8,392 nt of DNA from a bacterium (GTDB lineage Bacteria > Armatimonadota > Zipacnadia > Zipacnadales > Zipacnadaceae). The stretch spans positions 1 to 8,392 of the forward strand of contig JAUWJN010000089.1 of the NCBI GenBank assembly GCA_030607655.1. The letters run 5' to 3'. The stretch's first letter is position 1. Every line of letters begins with the position of its first letter. The notes beneath the pieces are model-generated. The model worked only from the letters and a program-made list of their open reading frames with translations. It was not told the origin of the DNA and ran no database searches. Shown here piece by piece: positions 1 to 5,422 of the stretch. A program made the translations under genes and the position numbers.

Positions 1-738
1 GAAGCCTTCAGTGCCCTGTGCGCCAATACGGCATTTGCGCCACCAGTAATCAACCTCTGGTACATCTGGGGCCCCAGCCCCGGCTTCAACTATGCCCCGC
101 ACGCCGTTGGCGAATTGAATGATGCCGGCGACATAATCAGGAGAGGGGTGCAAATCGGCCAGCTTCCCCTGGCCGCTGGCCTGGCCCATTACCCATTCGG
201 CCTCAGCCTCATCGTTGAACCAGCGGATGTAGTCAATGAGGTGAGTCATCATGTGCATCATCCAACCGGTGGCTGTACCGTAAACCGTATGGACCCGGCC
301 CAGGGCACCGCTGGCAATGATCTCCTTAACTTTTTGGTAATGCTCGCCATAGCGATGCTGATGACTGACTACTGTTTTGATGCCGGCCTCCCTGACACAC
401 TGCATAATCTCCAAGGCTTCGTTGGTGGACAGGGCTATGGGTTTCTCGTAGGCAATCAGCTTTGTACCGTGAGCAACTCCGAGTTTGATCATCTCCAGCC
501 GCAGGTTAGGTAGCGTACAGAAGCAGAATACGTCGGGGTTGACCCGGCTGAGCAGGTCATCGGCATCAGTACTGGTTACAGGATTATCCAGACTAGCGGC
601 CGCTTCCTCGAGCCGCGAGGCGTCAATATCACATATCCCGACTACCCGAAAGCGGGAATTATCATGAAAGGCGTCCGCATGGTGCTTCCCACGCTTGCCC
701 ATACCCACAATTGCCACTGTATAGGTGGTCTGACTCAC
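1..738 (-). CDS. Gfo/Idh/MocA family NAD(P)-dependent oxidoreductase, C-terminus missing
   Basis: This gene encodes a predicted cytoplasmic sugar or cyclitol dehydrogenase. The window holds its first 246 codons, and the reading frame runs off the left edge, so roughly 90-150 C-terminal residues are missing by family standards. The N-terminal Rossmann fold has the dinucleotide motif GMGKRG (residues 12-17) after a hydrophobic beta strand. The family EKP motif, whose Lys is catalytic, lies at 98-100. The region 159-170 contains THLIDY, with the conserved His (H166) and Asp of the sugar-binding domain. The start is GTG, set by a perfect AAGGAGG six bases upstream; no in-frame ATG precedes the Rossmann fold. 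It is the third gene of the leftward set, 27 nt after the aminotransferase, so co-transcription is likely. It is clearly different in sequence from the oxidoreductase at 3150-4352. The family is certain, the substrate unknown. Confidence 0.93.
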   Translation of the reverse strand, partial: MSQTTYTVAIVGMGKRGKHHADAFHDNSRFRVVGICDIDASRLEEAAASLDNPVTSTDADDLLSRVNPDVFCFCTLPNLRLEMIKLGVAHGTKLIAYEKPIALSTNEALEIMQCVREAGIKTVVSHQHRYGEHYQKVKEIIASGALGRVHTVYGTATGWMMHMMTHLIDYIRWFNDEAEAEWVMGQASGQGKLADLHPSPDYVAGIIQFANGVRGIVEAGAGAPDVPEVDYWWRKCRIGAQGTEGF

Positions 739-744
739 AGCTTG

Positions 745-751
745 CCTCCTT
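745..751 (-). promoter_or_regulatory. Shine-Dalgarno AAGGAGG deciding a GTG start
   Basis: On the minus strand a full AAGGAGG lies 6 nt before the GTG at 736-738. It supports this non-ATG start for the partial oxidoreductase. The next in-frame ATG is codon 13, inside the nucleotide-binding loop, and would destroy the fold. Confidence 0.85.
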
Positions 752-765
752 GTCTTAACTGGGGC

Positions 766-1893
766 TTACGCATTAGCCTGCTCCCACTCCAGGATTTTAT
801 CCACCGTGTATTGCAGTTCGTCCTGGGTCAGTTCGGGATACATAGGTAGGGAGATGCAGCCCGCTGCATTGGCCTCGGTGCAGGGCAAGTGGGGGGCCGG
901 GTCAGCAGGCTGCCCCCATGGGTAGCCCTCCTGCTTATGGATAGCAATAGGATAGTGGCATTTGGCATCAATCCCGGCATCATTGAGAAAAGCTATCACG
1001 GCGTCCCGGTTTTCTGGCTCAGTCTCGATCACATACAAGTGATACACGTGGCGGTATCCTGGTGTTTCATACGGCAACTTCAGGATAGTACCTTTCAGCT
1101 TCTCATCATATTGCGCCGCCAGAGCGCGCCGTTGGTCATTCCAGGCGTCAATATGTTTAAGCTTAACACTGAGGATGCCCGCATGTAGGTCATCCAGTCG
1201 GCTGTTGTAACCCATAGAATGCACTGAACGGCCGGGAGAGCCGTGATTGCGCAACTGCCTAACCTGTTCAGCGACATCATCACGGTCCGTTACGACCGCC
1301 CCGCCGTCGCCAAAGGTGCCCAGGTTCTTCTGGATGATGAAGCTGGCGCAAACGGCATCACTAAGCTCGCCAATTCTGAAGGTATCCCCCGCCGCACCGA
1401 TCGCCTGCGCACAGTCTTCTACCACCAGCAGGTTATGCCTCCTGGCAATCTCAGCGATGGCCGTCATATTGGCTGGTTGGCCATAGAGGTGAACAGGTAC
1501 GATAGCCTTGGTCTGCGGAGTAATAGCCGCCTCAATCTTCGTAACATCTATGTTGTTGGTTTGGGGGTCGGTGTCAACAAAGACGGCCTTGGCTCCGGCA
1601 ATCCAGATGGCTTCGGCGGTAGCAAAGAACGTATTGGCAACGGTGATGACCTCATCGCCCGGCCCGATTCCCAGAGCCTTAAAGGCTAGCCAGAGTGCGT
1701 CAGTACCCGAGTTGAGGCCCACAGCCTTTTTCATGCCGAAATACTCAGCCAGTTCATCCTCAAACCGCTCCAGTGTTGGCCCTAACACATACTGCCCGCT
1801 CTCAAGTACGTCGCTAATGGCCTTGTCAATATCCTTCTTAAGATTATGATATTGTCTGACGTGTTCGTAGAAGCTTACGTGCATACTCGTCAT
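766..1893 (-). CDS. DegT/DnrJ/EryC1/StrS family PLP-dependent sugar aminotransferase
   Basis: This is a predicted fold-type I PLP enzyme of 375 residues, the normal family length, that transfers an amino group between an amino acid and a keto sugar or keto-cyclitol. Visible landmarks (numbered from the chosen start) are NSGTDA at 61-66 (phosphate-cup region), VHLYGQP at about 134-140, EDCAQAIGA at about 159-167 with the Asp that contacts the pyridine nitrogen, and QKNLGTFGDGGA at about 188-199 with the Schiff-base Lys at K189. Because the Lys is present it should be a true aminotransferase rather than a Lys-lacking dehydratase relative. The ATG at 1891-1893 is preceded by AGGAGGG (1904-1910) with a 10-nt gap, and the protein then starts as family members do. 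A longer GTG start at 1965 would add 24 unconserved residues without a good ribosome site. It sits between the TIM-barrel gene and the partial oxidoreductase. Pairing with a Gfo/Idh dehydrogenase is typical when the dehydrogenase makes the keto substrate. The exact substrate and reaction direction are unknown. Confidence 0.92.
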   Translation of the reverse strand: MTSMHVSFYEHVRQYHNLKKDIDKAISDVLESGQYVLGPTLERFEDELAEYFGMKKAVGLNSGTDALWLAFKALGIGPGDEVITVANTFFATAEAIWIAGAKAVFVDTDPQTNNIDVTKIEAAITPQTKAIVPVHLYGQPANMTAIAEIARRHNLLVVEDCAQAIGAAGDTFRIGELSDAVCASFIIQKNLGTFGDGGAVVTDRDDVAEQVRQLRNHGSPGRSVHSMGYNSRLDDLHAGILSVKLKHIDAWNDQRRALAAQYDEKLKGTILKLPYETPGYRHVYHLYVIETEPENRDAVIAFLNDAGIDAKCHYPIAIHKQEGYPWGQPADPAPHLPCTEANAAGCISLPMYPELTQDELQYTVDKILEWEQANA

Positions 1894-1903
1894 CGGAGCA
1901 ATG

Positions 1904-1910
1904 CCCTCCT
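1904..1910 (-). promoter_or_regulatory. Shine-Dalgarno AGGAGGG for the aminotransferase
   Basis: AGGAGGG on the minus strand lies 10 nt before the ATG at 1891-1893. This favours that start over the GTG at 1963-1965. A second ATG three codons further on (1882-1884) is also possible but is farther from the site. Confidence 0.7.
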
Positions 1911-1999
1911 GATCATGATAAATGACTGATTTGCTATCCCTACTGAATGCAAAGTAAAGCCCCACCTGCCCTGGCCACCTTGTTCGCTAAACAGTGCAG

Positions 2000-2014
2000 C
2001 CGCTTGGCAAGCGG
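2000..2014. other. Perfect 7-bp inverted repeat in the gap between two co-directed genes
   Basis: CCGCTTG-G-CAAGCGG is a perfect palindrome around one central base; physically it would be a 6-bp stem with a 3-nt loop. It begins 2 nt after the TAA stop of the TIM-barrel gene on the minus strand. There is no following T-run, so it is not a standard rho-independent terminator. It could stabilise the 3' end of the upstream message, cause partial attenuation, or be chance. The surrounding 123-nt gap (1894-2016) shows no other convincing promoter. Confidence 0.5.
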
Positions 2015-2016
2015 GG

Positions 2017-2889
2017 TTAGGAACCCATGGCGAAGATGCAGTCCATTGCCTGGGAGATGGAAGCTATGTGATCTTCGGTAGACTGGGCAGCAGAGGGAAA
2101 AATCTCGGCGGTGGCCCAACCGTCATAGCCCACCTCGCCAAACGCCGTCATAACCTCCAGCCAGTTCACATCCCCTTCCAGCAACTCGCAGAAGCCGTCA
2201 AGAGTACCGACACTGCGCTTGAAGTCTTTGAAGTGAACTCGGACGATACGCTCACCCATGATCCGTATCCACTGCTCGGGGAAGCCGGTGAGCAGCATAT
2301 TGCCGACATCCAGGTAGATGCCCACCCGGTCGCTGCCGATGTCGTCAATGAACCACGCCATCTCCAGCGGGCTGAGCAGGAACATATTCCAGACGTTCTC
2401 CAGGCCCATAGATACGCCCAGCTCCTCGGCCAGGGGCACCCGCTCTTTGATAGCGGCCTCCGCCCGCTCGTAGACGACTTCGTAGGGCACCACCGGACAA
2501 TCGGGGATGAAAGCAGCATGCACGCAGCCGGGAATGATCAGCACGCCGTCTACGCCGACCAGATTCGCCGCCTTCAGCAGCACCTGGGTTACCTCCATTG
2601 CCTTGGCACGCTCGGCCTCATCATCAGCAGTCAGAGAGTAGCTCCAGTGCAGGCCGGTGGCTACACTGGCTATCTCAATGCCAACTTCCTCGGCCATTTG
2701 GCAGACCTTGGCGGCCCCCTCCTCATAAGACTCCACGCACAGCAACCCCAATGCGCTTTGACTGCCCTCCTCGTCATCCTCGGTCAAGCCCACTTCAATA
2801 CCCTCAAAGCCGGCTTCTTTAGCTAACTGCATTCGCTCAGGCATCGGCACATCTGCGGGAAACGCCCACTCACTGATACTTTTGCGCAT
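2017..2889 (-). CDS. Xylose isomerase-like TIM barrel protein (sugar isomerase/epimerase family)
   Basis: This gene encodes a 290-residue cytoplasmic TIM-barrel protein of the AP-endonuclease-2 / sugar phosphate isomerase-epimerase superfamily, at the usual length. The four expected metal ligands are visible (numbered from the chosen ATG): Glu164 in GLENVW, Asp194 in YLDVGN, His219 in VHFKDF and Glu262 in TAEIFP. This is the Glu-Asp-His-Glu pattern of tagatose/psicose 3-epimerases, hexulose-phosphate isomerases and inosose dehydratases. In 3-keto-glycoside pathways related proteins instead act as lyases that cleave glycosidic bonds. The order of ligands supports an active metalloenzyme. The ATG at 2887-2889 is favoured because AGGGTGA (2896-2902) lies 6 nt upstream; an in-frame TTG two codons earlier would be too close to it. 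It is the first gene of the leftward set, just downstream of a good promoter. Isomerase, epimerase and lyase roles cannot be told apart from sequence alone. Confidence 0.9.
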   Translation of the reverse strand: MRKSISEWAFPADVPMPERMQLAKEAGFEGIEVGLTEDDEEGSQSALGLLCVESYEEGAAKVCQMAEEVGIEIASVATGLHWSYSLTADDEAERAKAMEVTQVLLKAANLVGVDGVLIIPGCVHAAFIPDCPVVPYEVVYERAEAAIKERVPLAEELGVSMGLENVWNMFLLSPLEMAWFIDDIGSDRVGIYLDVGNMLLTGFPEQWIRIMGERIVRVHFKDFKRSVGTLDGFCELLEGDVNWLEVMTAFGEVGYDGWATAEIFPSAAQSTEDHIASISQAMDCIFAMGS

Positions 2890-2911
2890 AATCAATCACC
2901 CTTTTCAATAT

Positions 2912-2940
2912 ATTCTATATTCTTATCCCCACTGAGTCAA
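2912..2940 (-). promoter_or_regulatory. Sigma70-type promoter of the leftward gene set
   Basis: On the minus strand TTGACT (2935-2940) and TAGAAT (2912-2917) are separated by exactly 17 nt. Each matches the -35 and -10 consensus at 5 of 6 positions. Transcription would start near 2904-2906, giving a leader of about 16 nt that carries the AGGGTGA ribosome site. The -10 region lies in a tandem repeat TATATTC-TATATTC (plus strand 2909-2922), which also offers a TATAGA alternative two bases closer. The surroundings are much richer in AT than the coding sequence. Confidence 0.72.
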
Positions 2941-2961
2941 ATTGCTCTTGTATGTTTCACC

Positions 2962-2973
2962 GTTAGCGCTGAC
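2962..2973. promoter_or_regulatory. Candidate LacI-family-type operator palindrome
   Basis: GTTAGCGCTGAC is a 12-bp palindrome centred on CG, with one mismatched pair (T2964 against G2971). Even-length palindromes with a central CG are typical of operators bound by LacI-family sugar regulators. It lies 22 nt upstream of the -35 box of the leftward promoter, in the middle of the divergent region, so one regulator could act on both gene sets. A second small inverted repeat, ATCTA-CC-TAGAT, lies at 2995-3006. No regulator gene is visible to support either. Confidence 0.4.
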
Positions 2974-3134
2974 ATTCCTGCCCAATTGCCAACCATCTAC
3001 CTAGATATTCGCCCGAGACAAGGATTCACGTCTGCCCAATAAGTCACACACAACTCGCAGAAGGTGAACCCCAACAAGCGGCGAAATTAGTCGTGAACCG
3101 ATCGTACTTAGACCTTTGTGAGAAGTTCATACTG

Positions 3135-3142
3135 AAAGGAAG
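3135..3142 (+). promoter_or_regulatory. Shine-Dalgarno AAAGGAAG deciding a TTG start
   Basis: AAAGGAAG lies 7 nt before the TTG at 3150-3152. The upstream GTG at 3093 has only a poor purine stretch before it. The TTG puts the first beta strand of the Rossmann fold five residues from the N-terminus, as in most family members. Confidence 0.7.
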
Positions 3143-3149
3143 TGTCATA

Positions 3150-4352
3150 TTGAAAGACCAAGTCAAACTCGCGGTTATCGGCTGTGGGGGTATTGCGGGT
3201 GCTCATCTGACCGGCTACGAGAAGCTCCTCAAGGCGGGCTACGACAAGTTCCATTTCCAGGCGGTTTGTGACACAAATCGAAAAAACGCTGGGACTTTTG
3301 CCAACCGTATAGAACAGATGACAGGCAACCGGCCGGCGGTATTCGCCTCGGTCAAGGATATGCTCAAAGCTGGCCAGATTGATGCCGCGGATATTTGCCT
3401 GCCCCATGCTTTCCATCACACGGCGGCTATTCCCTGTCTGCGTAAGGGTATACATGTGATGATTGAGAAGCCCGGCGGCATCACGGTGAAGGCCGGCAAG
3501 AAGATTATGGCGGCCGCCGAAAAGAGTGGCGCGATGGTCGCCACGGCCGAACAGATTCGCCGCTGCAAGGGCGCACGGGTGATTGAGTGGGCGATCAATA
3601 AGAAGAAGATGATTGGCCAGCCGCGGTTCTTCACCCAGGAGGTTATGGGCCACAGCGAGGTCCCCTGGGGACAATATGCTTTTGCCTGGCGCGGTCTGAA
3701 GCTGCTGGGCGGCGGGGGCATGCTGCTGGATGCTGGTGCTCATTTCGCCGATATGATACTCCACGTCTTTGGCCCAGTGGCTGAGGTCTCCGCCGATATG
3801 CGCACCTTCTACACGCCGATGCTCAATGGGCCGGCTGGCTTTGGCAAACAGCGCCTGGACGTTGAGGACACCTGGCTGACGACCCTGCGGTTTGAGAGCG
3901 GCCTGGTGGGGCACTGGAGCTACTCGCGTGAGGCCCGCGGCCACAACGTGCAGACCGGGGTGTACTACGGGGCTAAAGGCTCCTTCCGGGACCGCCAGGA
4001 GTGGATGCATCCGTTCCAGCACGGCGCGGACCTGATGCTCAAGGATGGCACCGAGATCTCCTACGAGAAGCTGGAAAAGCAATATATGAAGGCACTGAGC
4101 AAACGGCAGGTGGAGCGGCTTTTTCCCTACGGTCTGGATGATGGGATTGCCAATGAATGTTGGGATTTTGTGGAGGCGGTAGCCGAAGGGCACGCTCCGG
4201 AAGTAGACGGCGTGGCAGCGCTCAAGGCCAAGGCGCTGTGCTACGCTTGCTACGAGTCAAATCTGGCGGGCAAGCCGATCCGCCCGGCTGATGTTGAGTC
4301 GGGCAAGGTCAACGCCTACCAGCGCCCCATTGACGCCTACTGGAAAATCTAA
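3150..4352 (+). CDS. Gfo/Idh/MocA family oxidoreductase (second copy)
   Basis: This is a complete 400-residue NAD(P)-dependent oxidoreductase expected to act on a sugar, sugar derivative or cyclitol. From the TTG start, the Rossmann motif GCGGIAG is at 11-17, EKPGG with the catalytic Lys at about 106-110, and the C-terminal-domain motif LLDAGAHFAD at about 192-201 with the conserved His198. A Gly-rich run (LGGGGM) precedes that motif. At 400 residues it is somewhat longer than the common 330-370, the extra being mostly in the C-terminal half, as in subfamilies such as those annotated as dehydrogenases of glycosides or glucose-fructose oxidoreductases. A start at 3093 would add 19 unlikely residues (SYLDLCEKFILKG and neighbours). 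It leads the rightward set, with the kinase 11 nt downstream. It is not a recent duplicate of the oxidoreductase at 1-738, because even the nucleotide-binding loops differ. The substrate is unknown. Confidence 0.92.
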   Translation: MKDQVKLAVIGCGGIAGAHLTGYEKLLKAGYDKFHFQAVCDTNRKNAGTFANRIEQMTGNRPAVFASVKDMLKAGQIDAADICLPHAFHHTAAIPCLRKGIHVMIEKPGGITVKAGKKIMAAAEKSGAMVATAEQIRRCKGARVIEWAINKKKMIGQPRFFTQEVMGHSEVPWGQYAFAWRGLKLLGGGGMLLDAGAHFADMILHVFGPVAEVSADMRTFYTPMLNGPAGFGKQRLDVEDTWLTTLRFESGLVGHWSYSREARGHNVQTGVYYGAKGSFRDRQEWMHPFQHGADLMLKDGTEISYEKLEKQYMKALSKRQVERLFPYGLDDGIANECWDFVEAVAEGHAPEVDGVAALKAKALCYACYESNLAGKPIRPADVESGKVNAYQRPIDAYWKI

Positions 4353-4363
4353 GTGGTAGACCT

Positions 4364-5392
4364 ATGAATAGCTCGCGTCGCATCATATATGCCCGTTCGC
4401 CGCTGCGCCTGGATTTCGTGGGCATGACCGATTACGTGCCGGCATGCCGGGAGTTCGGTGGTAGTATCGTTAATGCTACTATCAACAAGTACCTGTATGC
4501 TACGGTGCGCACCCGCCCCGACCGCAAAATCATCCTGCATGCCCCTGACCATAATGATCTGAGGGTAGAGATTGAGTCGGCACAGCATCTGGATTCGCAA
4601 GCAGAGCTGGGACTGGCGCAGGAGGTATTGCGGTGCTTTGACCTGGCTGAGGGCCTGGAGCTGACAACATATTCGGAGATGCCCGCCGGGGCCGGCCTGG
4701 GCTCCTCCTCCGCAGTGACCACTTGCATTATCGCTGCCCTGGATGCACTGACCGGCCGCCGCCTATCCAGCTACGAGATGGCCGAGTTGGCCCGCGATTG
4801 TGAAACGGCGGCTCTGCAAACTACCTACGGCTGGCAAGACCAATACTCGCCAGTCAGCGGGGGCGGGGTGAAGTATCTGAAGCACTGGCCCGCAGACAGT
4901 GGGCGAGGCATTGAGGTGGAGCGGCTGGCTTTATCCCCGGCTATCATAGCCCAGCTCGAAAAATCACTGATTGTGGCCTTTTCCGGAATATCCCGGCCAG
5001 CCAAATCAATTCTGGACGCCGTGGCCACTGGCTTCCAACGCCGTGATTCGGTGGTAATTCAGGCTCTACAAGCGATGAGTGAGTGTGCCGAAAGGATGCG
5101 ACTATGCTTGTTGAGCGGCGACCTGTCCCCCTTGGGCAGCTTGCTCAATGAGGTGTGGGACTTACACAAACAGCTTCACCCCGATATCACTAATCAACGC
5201 ATTGAGCAGTTGTATAGCATAGCCACGGAGGCGGGAGCCGTAGGAGGACGGGTATGCGGGGCTGGTGGCGGCGGTACGATGATGTTCTGGTGTGCTCCCG
5301 ATAAAGACTATGCCGTCAAGCAAGCCCTGCGCGCCGCGGATGCCACTATCTTTGACTGCTCGATTGATCAACAGGGCTTACTGGTGTGGTAA
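4364..5392 (+). CDS. GHMP superfamily sugar kinase, heptose-7-phosphate kinase (HddA)-like
   Basis: This gene encodes a 342-residue ATP-dependent small-molecule kinase, full length for the family. It has the three GHMP landmarks: an N-terminal substrate segment (RSPLRLDFVGMTDYVP, from residue 11, followed by EFGGSIVNATINKY), the ATP loop PAGAGLGSSSA (107-117), and the C-terminal VCGAGGGGTMMFWC (297-310). WQDQYSP (157-163) matches the QDQY segment characteristic of the D-glycero-D-manno-heptose 7-phosphate kinase and fucokinase-type branch, which phosphorylates the anomeric oxygen. The usual GGGTD near the N-terminus reads VGMTDY here. No other heptose-pathway gene (GmhA, GmhB, HddC type) is visible, so a different sugar is plausible. 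Its ATG starts 11 nt after the upstream stop with only a weak ribosome site (AAGTGG), which suggests translational coupling to the oxidoreductase. The superfamily is certain; the substrate is inferred only. Confidence 0.9.
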   Translation: MNSSRRIIYARSPLRLDFVGMTDYVPACREFGGSIVNATINKYLYATVRTRPDRKIILHAPDHNDLRVEIESAQHLDSQAELGLAQEVLRCFDLAEGLELTTYSEMPAGAGLGSSSAVTTCIIAALDALTGRRLSSYEMAELARDCETAALQTTYGWQDQYSPVSGGGVKYLKHWPADSGRGIEVERLALSPAIIAQLEKSLIVAFSGISRPAKSILDAVATGFQRRDSVVIQALQAMSECAERMRLCLLSGDLSPLGSLLNEVWDLHKQLHPDITNQRIEQLYSIATEAGAVGGRVCGAGGGGTMMFWCAPDKDYAVKQALRAADATIFDCSIDQQGLLVW

Positions 5393-5408
5393 GTGAAAGA
5401 TAGGCACA

Positions 5409-5421
5409 GAGGAGTATCCTC
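5409..5421 (+). promoter_or_regulatory. Ribosome site inside a small hairpin before the GH2 gene
   Basis: GAGGA-GTA-TCCTC is a perfect 5-bp stem with a 3-nt loop ending 1 nt before the ATG at 5423. Its left arm contains the GAGGAG Shine-Dalgarno sequence for that ATG. The stem would hide the site unless opened, for example by ribosomes finishing the kinase gene 17 nt upstream. The site also argues for ATG 5423 over the GTG at 5393, which lies directly after the kinase stop. Confidence 0.55.
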
Positions 5422-5422
5422 A

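Larger units (their letters stand above)
2890..3149. other. Divergent intergenic region between the two gene sets
   Basis: This 260-nt non-coding stretch contains the leftward promoter (2912-2940), the palindrome at 2962-2973, an inverted repeat at 2995-3006 and two copies of CTGCCCAAT (2978-2986 and 3032-3040). I found no rightward promoter with both boxes and correct spacing. The rightward start may use a weak or activator-dependent promoter. An open frame from the GTG at 3093 overlaps the end of this region but has no ribosome site. Confidence 0.6.

Noticed and set aside
115..849. Several plus-strand open frames over the partial oxidoreductase and the end of the aminotransferase gene
   Set aside because: The minus strand there encodes continuous Gfo/Idh sequence with GMGKRG and EKP motifs; the plus frames are short, overlapping and featureless.
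2000..2014. Rho-independent terminator after the TIM-barrel gene
   Set aside because: The inverted repeat is perfect but short, and no T-run follows it on the minus strand.
2068..2826. Plus-strand open frame of 252 codons opposite the TIM-barrel gene
   Set aside because: It is the mirror of a real coding frame, has no convincing ribosome site or domain, and lies entirely within a well-supported gene.
2978..3040. Two copies of CTGCCCAAT as a regulatory direct repeat
   Set aside because: Only 9 nt repeated once at 54-nt spacing, with no symmetry or link to a promoter; chance is likely enough that I list it only as an observation.
3104..3136. Rightward promoter close to the TTG start (TTAGAC with TACTGA)
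   Set aside because: Both boxes match poorly, and transcription would begin at or within the ribosome site, leaving no usable leader.
3108..4193. Long minus-strand open frame of 361 codons opposite the second oxidoreductase
   Set aside because: It is fully antisense to a gene with clear family motifs, and its translation shows no recognisable domain, only compositionally biased sequence (many His, Leu and Pro).
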